Shown here: positions 41,504 through 49,826 of the stretch, piece by piece | Position numbering within the stretch: the stretch's first letter is position 1 | How the letters are laid out: every line of letters begins with the position of its first letter | Source: UBA9926 sp023261215 | Lineage (GTDB): Bacteria > Pseudomonadota > Gammaproteobacteria > Pseudomonadales > Azotimanducaceae | Reading direction: 5' to 3' | Length of the DNA stretch: 49,826 nucleotides | NCBI GenBank assembly: GCA_038136035.1 | Contig: JAYPYV010000019.1 | Span: 1-49,826, forward strand | Notes under the pieces: model-generated | Seen by the model: the letters and a program-made list of their open reading frames with translations, nothing else | What the model was told of the DNA's origin: nothing | Databases searched by the model: none | Program-made: the position numbers and the translations under genes

Positions 41504-44500
41504 ACCTTCTGCCCCTACCGCCCGGCCAACATCTTATCGAAGCGAGCGCCGGAACAGGCAAGACCTACACCTTGATGCAACTCATCCTGCGTTTGCTGCT
41601 GGGTCAAGGGTCCCAGCAAGCGCAAGCCTTCGAACTCTCTGAGATCCTCGTGGTGACCTTCACTCAAGCTGCCACGCACGAGTTGAAGCAACGAGTGACA
41701 GAATTGTTACGGGCTGCCCAAGTAGGATTTGAACGAGGGTCATCAACTGATGAATCCATTCAAGCGTGCATCGATGCGTCTTCGGATGTGAGGCGTGATC
41801 TGATACGACTCAGGCAGGCCGCGCTGTCTCTCGATGAAGCCCCCATCTACACCATTCATGGCTTTTGCAGTCAGATTCTCCGAGATCACAGCATCGAGCT
41901 GGGCTTGCCTCTCAATGTGCAAATTGAAACAGATCAATCGATCGACCTTCTCCGACTGGCTGAGGACCTTTTTCGACAGCATGTTACGACGCTTTCACCC
42001 CTTGAGCAGGAAGTCGCCCAGACCCTGTGGGCGAGCCCAACGGCGCTTCTCACGCGTTTGAAGCCCTTGATCTCGAGGCAAACGCTGAGCGTCAAGCCGG
42101 AACCCCACATCCGGCATCTACCTATCGAGATCGAGTCGAGGATGCGCAGAGCGAAGCAACAGTGGCTTGATGAAGACCTTGAGTCTCTCTTGGGTGCAAG
42201 CGATCTAATGCGGAACCGAAAACCGTTCACCCGGCGCCTTGAGATGAGCCGATTTTGCCGCACCGCGCAGTTAGAGCCTTTCTCAGAGCTTTGGCAACTC
42301 TGGCGATCCTCCGCGCTCACCCAGGCCACAAAAAAAAATGGCAAGACGCCCCTGCACCCCCTGTTTGACGAATTTGAAGATCTCAGTGTCCTGTTCGAGC
42401 AGTTTCATGCGTTTCAATCTGGCCACCTCTCAGCCCTTTGGTCGGCGTTCAAACGTGAGCGCGAACGGCTGGTCCTTGAGTCCGGCAGGCTAGGCGTCGA
42501 TGAACTCATTCCTCGCGTGAGCGAAGCTTTAGATCGGTCTAAACGTCTAGCTGGGCGACTGGCTAGTCAGTACCCCATCCTATTGATTGATGAGTTCCAA
42601 GATACGGATGATCTTCAATACCAACTCTTCCGAACGATTCACGCACAACAGGCATCACATCATCTTGTTCTCATCGGTGATCCTAAACAGGCGATTTATC
42701 GCTTCCGTGGCGCTGACATCAAGACTTACCTTCGCGCAGCGGGTGATAGCCTGCCTACCCACCACCTTGATACCAATTGGCGATCAAGTGCGCGCTTAAT
42801 CGAAGCCGTCAACCATCTCTTTCAACGAGATCACGCCTTTTCAAAAGAAGAGACGATCACCTTTTTCCGGTCAAAAGCGAGTCCTCGAGCGAGTTCAGAC
42901 GGCATCAGAGTGGATCACAAGCCAGCCGCGCCCTGCTGGTTTGTGGTGAACCATGAAACCGAAACGAATCAATATATTGCCCAGGTGGCGCAAGCTCAGC
43001 GCATGGCCCAGTCGCTGAACGCTGCCTTGTCTGGCCCGAACGAGGTCCAGCTGCAAATCAGCCAAGATCCAGACCATTACGAGCGGTTGAGGCCCGAGCA
43101 ACTCTCGATCCTCGTGAGAAACCGGCGGGAAGCGCAGTTGATCCAAACCGCACTCTCTTCCTACGGCCTTGCCAGCGTTTATCTCGCGCAAACCAGCATC
43201 TTTGAAACACAAACCGCGAGGGATTTGAGCATCATTCTAACGGCGATGCTGCGTCCCAAAAATCCCGGCGCGGTGATCAGCGCCTTATCGACGCGACTTT
43301 TTCAAAGATCCTTTCAATGGCTCGGACAGTTCAAGCAATCAGAGCAAGCGCAAATGCGAGCGATTGAATCGTTTTCGCGCTGGGGTACGACGTGGGAACG
43401 ATCAGGTGTGGGTGCCGCCATTCATCAACTGTTGCGCGACGAAGGACTTGGTGGCATTTGGATCAACCGAGCGGAGGGATCACGGGAACTCACCGATTTG
43501 CGTCACTTGGCGGAAAGTCTCGATACCCGACAGCGGCGTCTGTCATCCAGGCAACAGCTCATTGACTGGTTGATCGGAGGCTATCGGCTCGACGAAACCT
43601 TGGGCCAAGAAGATACCAGGCAACGACTCGACTCAGATGATCAGCTCATCAACATTATGACCATTCATGCCGCAAAGGGCCTAGAGTTTGATGCCGTGTG
43701 TGTGCCCTTTGCTGATTTTGGTGCTGTAAAAACTCGCGCATCCGATCGTCTGCTGACCGAGGAAGCCACATCCTCAGCAGCCCATGCCGAGATCAATCTC
43801 GTGCGCTCTGACGACTTGGAGGAGACCCTGACAGAAAGGGCACAAGAAGAGGAAATGCGACTCTTTTATGTCGCCGCAACCCGGGCGAAATCCTTACTGA
43901 TCTTGGGTCTGAGCGAGACCCGACTGACGGATTCGACAAGCGCAAGAACAGCGCCACTCGCGCGGCTGCTCGGGATCGACGAAGCTGGAAGGGCCGAGGA
44001 TGCCATTAGAGCACTGCCCAGTTCGCTTTTTCATCTCTACACACCCGCTCCAATCACGGAAAGCCGTTTGCCTCCAGACATGGAAGATCATTGGAACGAT
44101 CCACGACCCATCCCGTCTGTCGATTTCCAGCCCATCACTTTGAGCTATACCGGTCTCACGCGACAGTTGAACCGAGGCGCGGCACTTCATGCGCCAGGCT
44201 TGAATGATGAACCCGACGATAACGAGCGAATCTCCCTTGAGCACGCAACCACGGCGATCGAGCAGTTTTTGGACACCGGCTTACCCAAAGGTGCCAACCT
44301 CGGCATCAAAATCCACGACCTGCTCCAACACCTGGACTTTACCCAACCGTTATCAGAGCAATCCAGCCTATTGGACCCATTCAAAACGGCCTGCCGCATC
44401 TCTGCCCCGGAACCCAGCGCACTGCTCGAAACCTGGCTCGAATCCATTCTGAGCACGCCGATCCTAGACGATGGTTTTTGTCTCAAGCATCTCTCGATGT

Positions 44501-44967
44501 CGAAGCGACTGAATGAAGTTGAGTTTCACTTCCCACTGACGCAATTGGACGCGCTAAAAGAGGTGTCATTTCTCTCGTCTGAGCGACTGTCAGGCCTCGC
44601 GCAAGCACCCTGGGCGCGGTATATGACGGGCAGTATCGATCTCGTCTTCGAGCATCAGAAGCGCTTTTATATCGTCGATTACAAGAGCAACCATCTGGGT
44701 CCAACACCCGCGCATTATGCGAACGAAAAGCTTGCAAACGCCATGCACGAACATGAGTATGATCTGCAGTACGTAATTTATGCGATGGCGCTCGAAAAAT
44801 ATCTCGGGCTAAGGTCCCCAGATAAGGTATTCAACGACCAGTTTGGTGGCGTGATCTATCTGTTCTTACGGGGCATGACCGGCGAATCCGGGACCGGCGT
44901 CTTTTTCACCCGACCCGATGGCCACCAGATCTCTCGGATCTCAATGAGAATGTCTCATGCAGACTGA
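41500..44967 (+). CDS. recB: exodeoxyribonuclease V beta chain (RecB)
   Basis: A 1155-residue 3'-5' helicase and nuclease subunit, close to E. coli RecB (1180). Walker A is EASAGTGKTYTL at residues 12-23; IDEFQDTDDLQY is the SF1 motif II; IMTIHAAKGLEFDAV and YVAATRAK are motifs V and VI. The C-terminal nuclease domain has the GSIDLVF and YIVDYKSN residues (Asp, Asp, Lys) needed for DNA cleavage, so the nuclease should be active. The GTG start overlaps the recC stop by four bases, and the gene overlaps recD by eleven. Confidence 0.96.
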   Translation: MNLLPLPPGQHLIEASAGTGKTYTLMQLILRLLLGQGSQQAQAFELSEILVVTFTQAATHELKQRVTELLRAAQVGFERGSSTDESIQACIDASSDVRRDLIRLRQAALSLDEAPIYTIHGFCSQILRDHSIELGLPLNVQIETDQSIDLLRLAEDLFRQHVTTLSPLEQEVAQTLWASPTALLTRLKPLISRQTLSVKPEPHIRHLPIEIESRMRRAKQQWLDEDLESLLGASDLMRNRKPFTRRLEMSRFCRTAQLEPFSELWQLWRSSALTQATKKNGKTPLHPLFDEFEDLSVLFEQFHAFQSGHLSALWSAFKRERERLVLESGRLGVDELIPRVSEALDRSKRLAGRLASQYPILLIDEFQDTDDLQYQLFRTIHAQQASHHLVLIGDPKQAIYRFRGADIKTYLRAAGDSLPTHHLDTNWRSSARLIEAVNHLFQRDHAFSKEETITFFRSKASPRASSDGIRVDHKPAAPCWFVVNHETETNQYIAQVAQAQRMAQSLNAALSGPNEVQLQISQDPDHYERLRPEQLSILVRNRREAQLIQTALSSYGLASVYLAQTSIFETQTARDLSIILTAMLRPKNPGAVISALSTRLFQRSFQWLGQFKQSEQAQMRAIESFSRWGTTWERSGVGAAIHQLLRDEGLGGIWINRAEGSRELTDLRHLAESLDTRQRRLSSRQQLIDWLIGGYRLDETLGQEDTRQRLDSDDQLINIMTIHAAKGLEFDAVCVPFADFGAVKTRASDRLLTEEATSSAAHAEINLVRSDDLEETLTERAQEEEMRLFYVAATRAKSLLILGLSETRLTDSTSARTAPLARLLGIDEAGRAEDAIRALPSSLFHLYTPAPITESRLPPDMEDHWNDPRPIPSVDFQPITLSYTGLTRQLNRGAALHAPGLNDEPDDNERISLEHATTAIEQFLDTGLPKGANLGIKIHDLLQHLDFTQPLSEQSSLLDPFKTACRISAPEPSALLETWLESILSTPILDDGFCLKHLSMSKRLNEVEFHFPLTQLDALKEVSFLSSERLSGLAQAPWARYMTGSIDLVFEHQKRFYIVDYKSNHLGPTPAHYANEKLANAMHEHEYDLQYVIYAMALEKYLGLRSPDKVFNDQFGGVIYLFLRGMTGESGTGVFFTRPDGHQISRISMRMSHAD

Positions 44968-46627
44968 TCACCTCCCGTACCTGCAGCGCAATATCGCTCA
45001 GTTTCTCGCGAGCCAGGTGAGTTCGACCGAAGACTGGCTGCCACTCGTGCGTTCGCTCTTGCTCGCCCATGACGAAGGGCATACCTATATCGACTGCGGT
45101 GAGACGGCGCTCACCCGCAGTGTCGCGGAGCAGCTATCGCCGCAGGCTTCGCCGCTCAGTCCCCTGGTTCTTCAAGATGCCAAACTCTACTTTCGACGTC
45201 ACTTTGATCTGGAATGCCAGATCGCAGCGCGACTCTGTGCGCGAGCCGAATACGCGGCCGGTCAAGATTCAGGCACATCAAGTGCGCACTTTGTTGCACC
45301 GAACGGCGAACTGCCGTCTCAACACGTCGAGGCGCTAACCGCCATGATGCGTGGTCCGACCACCCTGGTTACCGGCGGGCCTGGCACGGGTAAAACCACC
45401 TTGATTCGACAAGCGGTCACATGGATTCAGCGCGCAGACCCGACGGCATTGATTCGCCTGGCGGCGCCGACCGGAAAAGCGGCCGCTCGACTCAGGCAAG
45501 CGCTCGCAGACCCCGCCGCCTCGATCGATCTAACCAAAATCACGGTCGAAACCGTGCATCAACTGCTGGGACTTTCAAGGCTCCGGAGTCAATCTAAAGG
45601 TGACCCTCTTCTCAACGTGACGCATCTTTTTATCGATGAAGCGTCCATGCTCGACCTCACACGCTTTGCCCAAGTGCTCAGCGCTTTAGCGCCTTCCGCG
45701 AAGCTCATCTTGGTCGGCGACGCCGATCAACTCCCCGCGATTGAGGTCGGCTCAGTGCTGCCCGCACTGCTGGACACGGCCAATCACTCTCCCGCAGAGG
45801 CGCTCCCCATCCTCAACACCATACGCCTCAGTCAAACCTTTCGATTTGCTGACGGCGGCCACATCGCAGCCCAGGCCAGTGCGGTCAAGCAAGGGCGCTT
45901 CGACTGGCGTGAGGCCGTCAATCGCGGCGCCATTCAGCCTCTGACCAACGACCCGAGCACTCTCATCCAGGCGTTTTTTCATCCCTATATCGACCGACTC
46001 AAACTCGAGCAGACCTCGATGCAGCCGGAGGCTCTGGTCGAGGCCTTTGAGTCGAAGCGCGTACTAACGCCTTATCTCGAAGGTTCCTATGGCGTGCGTA
46101 TGATCAATCAGATGATCGAAGCCCTGCTCGAGGCTCAAGATTTGAAGCGGCCAGGGCAGGCTCATTATCACGGTCAACCCATTCTCATCATGGAGAATGA
46201 TCATCACCAGGGCCTTGCGAACGGCGATTTAGGCATTTGTATCGATACCGAGCGAGCGTTCGCCAAAGACAACAAGTACTCGGAGCGCTATCAAGTGGTG
46301 TTCAGAGGCCACGAAACGCTGAGATATCTGCCAGTCAGCCTCCTGCCCAAATTCGAAATCTCGTTTGGCATGAGCATCCATAAATCTCAGGGCTCAGAAT
46401 TTAGCGACGTTTTACTGCTTGTACCTAACCGCGACACGCCGCAAGCGGGCCACCTTTTGTCGAGGCAACTGATCTACACTGCCATCACCCGCGCAAGAGA
46501 GAATCTGACCATCTTGGCCGATGAGAGCGCCTGGCAAAGGGCTCAAACGACCTCCATCTTCAGACGAAGCACCTTGGCAGAGCGAATTCGGGAGATCGTG
46601 CTCATGGAACGGGAGGCCAGGCTGTGA
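44957..46627 (+). CDS. recD: exodeoxyribonuclease V alpha chain (RecD)
   Basis: A 556-residue 5'-3' helicase subunit. Walker A is TGGPGTGKTT, followed by APTGKAAARL (motif Ia), FIDEASMLDL (motif II), LVGDADQLPA (motif III), FGMSIHKSQGSEF (motif V) and YTAITRARENL (motif VI). It is slightly shorter than E. coli RecD (608). It begins inside the recB 3' end and its stop overlaps the GTG start of the acyltransferase gene, so the four genes form one tightly coupled unit. Confidence 0.96.
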   Translation: MQTDHLPYLQRNIAQFLASQVSSTEDWLPLVRSLLLAHDEGHTYIDCGETALTRSVAEQLSPQASPLSPLVLQDAKLYFRRHFDLECQIAARLCARAEYAAGQDSGTSSAHFVAPNGELPSQHVEALTAMMRGPTTLVTGGPGTGKTTLIRQAVTWIQRADPTALIRLAAPTGKAAARLRQALADPAASIDLTKITVETVHQLLGLSRLRSQSKGDPLLNVTHLFIDEASMLDLTRFAQVLSALAPSAKLILVGDADQLPAIEVGSVLPALLDTANHSPAEALPILNTIRLSQTFRFADGGHIAAQASAVKQGRFDWREAVNRGAIQPLTNDPSTLIQAFFHPYIDRLKLEQTSMQPEALVEAFESKRVLTPYLEGSYGVRMINQMIEALLEAQDLKRPGQAHYHGQPILIMENDHHQGLANGDLGICIDTERAFAKDNKYSERYQVVFRGHETLRYLPVSLLPKFEISFGMSIHKSQGSEFSDVLLLVPNRDTPQAGHLLSRQLIYTAITRARENLTILADESAWQRAQTTSIFRRSTLAERIREIVLMEREARL

Positions 46628-47493
46628 CTGCAGTTAGAAACTACATCCTGATGCCGCTGGCTCGGCAGAGCCTCAGCGTCTTGTCCGCCCTATGGGTTAT
46701 CGGCAATCTCACATTCTGGCTCTCGCTGCTGCTGTTAAGTTTCCCGATCTCAATCATGCTGAGATTGGTTCGCCAATCCGTCTGGCTCGAGCGCTGGATC
46801 CAATGGATCTATCAATCTGCCGTAAAGATCGACAGTTTTTGGATGTTTAAAGTCGTCGGCATTCGATTCGAAATCGAAGGGACACTCCCGAACACCACGC
46901 GAGCGATCGTCATCGCCAACCATCAATCATGGTTTGATATCCCCATCGTTCAGGAGATTATTTCTGCCAGGGGACCCAGGCTCACGTTCTTAATCAAGGA
47001 CTCTCTTGCCTGGGTGCCGATCATTGGGTGGATCTGTCTCCTGCTGGGATTTCCACGATTGAAACGCAGTGGGTTAACTTCAGACCGCGCTGCAGATCTC
47101 CACGCGGTTGAACAAGCCGCGATTCATAGCCGAGATAACGAGCACGCGCTTCTGGTCTTTGCCGAGGGCACGCGGTTTACGGCAGCTAAGCGACTTGATC
47201 AGGGGTCACCCTATGCCCATTTGTTACATCCAAAAGGGGGTGGATTAGCCGCCGCCTGTGACATCTTCCCGAGTGGCACGCCCATCATCGACATCGCGAT
47301 TCACTACGAGGGCTCATCTCACTTCTGGCACTGTCTAGGCGGAGCGACTAGGACGATACGCATCAAACTGACCTCCCATACGGTCACCCGTGACCTCGAT
47401 CCTAAAGCATTCCTCAACACTCTTTGGGATGAAAAAGATGCCTGGCTAAAGGCATGCGAGACCAACGCTGGCAGTCAACAGAACCGGCTTTAA
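46624..47493 (+). CDS. lysophospholipid acyltransferase (PlsC/YihG-like)
   Basis: A 289-residue membrane acyltransferase. Two hydrophobic segments lie at residues about 15-45, then NHQSWFDIP (catalytic NHxxxxD) and VFAEGTRF (EGTR motif that binds glycerol phosphate). The length and N-terminal segments fit the YihG-like branch rather than the shorter PlsC. It would add an acyl chain to a lysophospholipid at the inner membrane. Its GTG start overlaps recD by GTGA, an unusual partner for a recombination operon. Confidence 0.88.
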   Translation: MTAVRNYILMPLARQSLSVLSALWVIGNLTFWLSLLLLSFPISIMLRLVRQSVWLERWIQWIYQSAVKIDSFWMFKVVGIRFEIEGTLPNTTRAIVIANHQSWFDIPIVQEIISARGPRLTFLIKDSLAWVPIIGWICLLLGFPRLKRSGLTSDRAADLHAVEQAAIHSRDNEHALLVFAEGTRFTAAKRLDQGSPYAHLLHPKGGGLAAACDIFPSGTPIIDIAIHYEGSSHFWHCLGGATRTIRIKLTSHTVTRDLDPKAFLNTLWDEKDAWLKACETNAGSQQNRL

Positions 47494-47539
47494 AACGACT
47501 TTATGGGTGCTTACGCGTTCATATAAGCCAAGCCTTTTT
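47486..47539 (+). terminator. possible terminator of the recCBD-acyltransferase unit
   Basis: GGCTT (47486) can pair with AAGCC (47530-47534), which is followed directly by TTTTT. An inner stem GCTTA/TAAGC (47509-47513, 47524-47528) can stack inside. The outer loop is long, so confidence is modest, but the position after the last stop is right. Confidence 0.4.
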
Positions 47540-47550
47540 AATTATGTCAA

Positions 47551-49826
47551 TTAGCTCCACCCACTTGCATCTGACGTGATAGGCGCGAATTCCTCAAGAA
47601 TAGTTGTCGCAGTCACGGGCATGACATCAGGATCTTCCACCGCGGCGGCATCTATCGTGGCTAACATGGCCTGCGAGACATAAAGATCAATACCCAGCGC
47701 GTCATCACGATAGAGGGTGTAGAGCTCTCCCTCACCAAAAAGATCAATATCGGATTGGGTCGCCTGAAGCGACGTAATATCAACCCCATCGAGGCTTAAT
47801 TGGTCGTCTGCGTCCCCGCGAACCACAAAGACTCGATAATTGTTTTCACCCACCAAGGCATCGAGACTATTATCCCCGACCCAATCAAGCATATCGGCCA
47901 TATCGAGATTCAGCACATCTGCGCTCCCATTGCCTGCCATGGAGATGATTTCCATATTGGCAAGCGGCGCGCCAGTGCCCAGGCCATCTAGGTTTGAGAG
48001 ATCAATACTTCCCGCCACCAACAGGGTGTCGATACCAAGCCCGCCATCGACCAACGAATCGTTGGCATCGAAGACAATTGAGTCACTGCCACCCCCACCG
48101 AAGCTCTGATCGACGCCTCCAAGGGCGTCGATCACATCATCGCCATCGCGACCATAAATGGATTCGCCGAAGTCCGACCCAGTGAGCGTCTCTGCCGAAC
48201 CCGTCCCGAAAAGGCTCATGCCGCCATTCGACTGATGCACCACCACAAAAATGGATTCATCAAACAGCAGGGATTGACCCATATGGCTGACCTGGGTGAA
48301 CTTAACCACCACCTCTCCTTCAATGGTCGAGGCTGCCGTACTGTTGGGATCGAGATTCAATTCAGGGATGACAAGAAACGTATCCTCGACGAACTCAAAG
48401 TCACCATACAGATCCACACGATCACCTAGGGTGCCACGAATGACCAACCCAGGATCGCCGTCAAGCAACGCATTGCCGCCATCGTTCAGAGCGGCAATCG
48501 CGTCCGCATCTAAATGAATTCTGTGCCGTGTGGCGGCCGATCCATCGTTAAGGCTGATCACCTCCACACGATCCATCGACATCCCCCAGAATCCCTGGCC
48601 ATCGAGCGTCATGCGAAAGTCGAAGTTAATGAAGCCTTCGTTATCGACCGCACCTGTTGTCGGCAGGACCACGGTATCAATCCCTGCACCGCCGTCAATG
48701 CGCTTGAAATCCATGGATGCAAGTTCAAACGTATCGTTGCCAACGGCGCCATAGGCCGTGTGCCCAAACCCAACGCCCAAAATGAGATCACTCTGATTAG
48801 AAGCGCTGCTATCGCCCAAGTAGTGGGTCGTATTCCCGGCGCTTGCGAAGTCAAATACATCGGCCAAGTTTGCAGCGCCGACCATCACTTTGCTGGGATC
48901 CACGGGCACCAAGTTGACCTCATCCAATCCAGACGGGGTTTCAGTCAGGATTTCTAGATCAACGACCGATGGATTGATGGGATCCGCGTCGATGACCAAT
49001 CCATCAACAGAAGCAAAAGCTCCCAGAATCAGGGGCGCCGTCAAAAGATTCACAGCGCTGAGCGCACTGCCTGACGAGGCCAGATTCAAAAGGAGTCGAC
49101 CCCCTGCGAGATGAATGGTGGGTGACCCACTGCCCGCGGCGACGCCCGTGATTTGATCACTGCTACCACTACCTAAATTTGCATCGAGCGACAGCGTACC
49201 CTGCGCGCCAAGCATCAGTGTTCCATCACCCCCGATATTCAGCGTCCCATCGCTTGCGTCCCCAACATCCAGCAGGCCATCAATCACGAGTGCACTGTCT
49301 GCAGCAACAAGATTGATGGTCTGAGTGGCACCGGCATCGGTGATCAGCTCACCCTGACTGCCAATGATCAACCGATCACCTGGGCCGACCGACAGAGACG
49401 CCGATGCGGTCGTTGTCGTGAGAGTGCCTGTTGAACCGGCGTCAGTCACGTAACGGCCAAGCAACACTTCGCCCTCTAGCGTATGTTGGGCCGTGCCAAC
49501 CGCGTCCAGCGTGAGCTGGCCCAAGATAGACCAATCGCCTACACCCGAGACTTGCGCGTTGATTTCGATGTTGTTTTGACCTGCAGTCACTTGGGATGGA
49601 TGCACTAACCCAACGACGATTTCACCTTGATTAATGAGCCCGCCACTCGCTGTGGCATCACCAACTCGCAGCGTGGCAAGGCCATCACCCTCGAGGTCAT
49701 AGACGACGAGCTCCCCCTGAAGCGTGAGATCCTGTGTGAAAGTGACCGATGCGCTGCTAGCCGTGCTTTGGACCAGGCCATCCGTATTGCTCGGCGCCGA
49801 AGCACTCATATAAGTCGCCGTATCAA
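47551..49826 (-). CDS. large repeat-rich surface/secreted protein, haemolysin-type repeats (5' end outside window)
   Basis: At least 757 residues; the frame stays open to the window edge (DTATYM before the first internal ATG), so the start lies outside. The visible part begins with beta-helix-like Gly/Thr/Leu repeats (ASGGLINQGEIVVG, ALVIDGLLDVGDASDG, TLMLGAQGTLSL). Further on are haemolysin-type calcium-binding motifs: DFKRIDGGAGIDTVV, GSDFGESIYGRDGDDVIDALGG, FGGGGSDSIVFDAND and VDGGLGIDTLLV. It is acidic and almost free of Cys. Such proteins usually leave by type I secretion and act as adhesins, matrix or S-layer-like proteins. No secretion gene is in the window. The C-terminus is complete. 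Confidence 0.82.
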   Translation of the reverse strand, partial: DTATYMSASAPSNTDGLVQSTASSASVTFTQDLTLQGELVVYDLEGDGLATLRVGDATASGGLINQGEIVVGLVHPSQVTAGQNNIEINAQVSGVGDWSILGQLTLDAVGTAQHTLEGEVLLGRYVTDAGSTGTLTTTTASASLSVGPGDRLIIGSQGELITDAGATQTINLVAADSALVIDGLLDVGDASDGTLNIGGDGTLMLGAQGTLSLDANLGSGSSDQITGVAAGSGSPTIHLAGGRLLLNLASSGSALSAVNLLTAPLILGAFASVDGLVIDADPINPSVVDLEILTETPSGLDEVNLVPVDPSKVMVGAANLADVFDFASAGNTTHYLGDSSASNQSDLILGVGFGHTAYGAVGNDTFELASMDFKRIDGGAGIDTVVLPTTGAVDNEGFINFDFRMTLDGQGFWGMSMDRVEVISLNDGSAATRHRIHLDADAIAALNDGGNALLDGDPGLVIRGTLGDRVDLYGDFEFVEDTFLVIPELNLDPNSTAASTIEGEVVVKFTQVSHMGQSLLFDESIFVVVHQSNGGMSLFGTGSAETLTGSDFGESIYGRDGDDVIDALGGVDQSFGGGGSDSIVFDANDSLVDGGLGIDTLLVAGSIDLSNLDGLGTGAPLANMEIISMAGNGSADVLNLDMADMLDWVGDNSLDALVGENNYRVFVVRGDADDQLSLDGVDITSLQATQSDIDLFGEGELYTLYRDDALGIDLYVSQAMLATIDAAAVEDPDVMPVTATTILEEFAPITSDASGWS

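Overview
The window reads as chromosomal DNA of a free-living, probably marine, heterotrophic gammaproteobacterium. The evidence is indirect. It has a recC-recB-recD operon without a ptrA insertion, pgi, many Sec-exported enzymes, two PQQ-type dehydrogenases, a CYP153-like P450, a haemolysin-type repeat protein, and codon use typical of moderately GC-rich genomes. There is no rRNA, tRNA, CRISPR array, transposase, integrase or phage gene, and no recognisable transcription factor. Two runs of exactly 100 N show that this is a scaffold, probably from short-read or metagenome assembly.

Layout. (1) 269-2721, minus: an acyl-CoA dehydrogenase and an MHS-type transporter, two bases apart. (2) 2856-11305, plus: an F420-type LLM oxidoreductase, a 64-residue zinc-ribbon-like protein and two metallo-beta-lactamase-fold hydrolases. 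These are followed by a compact set made of a PQQ dehydrogenase, a monohaem cytochrome c, a fumarylacetoacetate-hydrolase-family protein and an HpcH/HpaI aldolase. All four carry signal peptides. A START-fold (AHSA1) protein follows. (3) 11306-17552: a gap inside an 11-bp tandem repeat, an orphan Rieske oxygenase, a minus-strand overlapping trio (ACAD11-type dehydrogenase, exported M28 peptidase, nitroreductase), and a divergent ETF-beta-type lysine methyltransferase. A second gap is flanked by a perfect 55-bp duplication that looks like an assembly artefact. (4) 17553-24076: GNAT protein, second F420-type LLM enzyme, a divergent ClpP, a small membrane protein, an exported aldose dehydrogenase, an exported PNPOx-like protein, a 41-residue membrane peptide and an FMN alpha-hydroxyacid dehydrogenase. 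(5) 24191-38000: a TVP38-flavoprotein disulfide reductase fusion, pgi with a spermidine-synthase-like gene, a phosphonate monoester hydrolase-like sulfatase, a NUDIX hydrolase, an alpha/beta hydrolase with an enoyl-CoA hydratase, an exported SurE, an exported M20 peptidase, a GNAT protein and a CYP153-like P450. (6) 38333-47493: recC-recB-recD and a PlsC-like acyltransferase with overlapping reading frames. (7) 47551 to the window end, minus: the C-terminal part of a large repeat-rich surface or secreted protein.

The genes point to oxidative breakdown of lipids, alcohols and aromatic or terpenoid-like compounds, with much of the chemistry outside the inner membrane. The best candidate for something undescribed is the set at 6592-10804. 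It joins periplasmic PQQ oxidation and a cytochrome to two enzymes from normally cytoplasmic carbon-carbon-cleaving families. Both have signal peptides, each with a strong Shine-Dalgarno directly before the signal-peptide start, and the FAH-like member appears to lack the usual His/Glu catalytic dyad. The substrate cannot be read from sequence.
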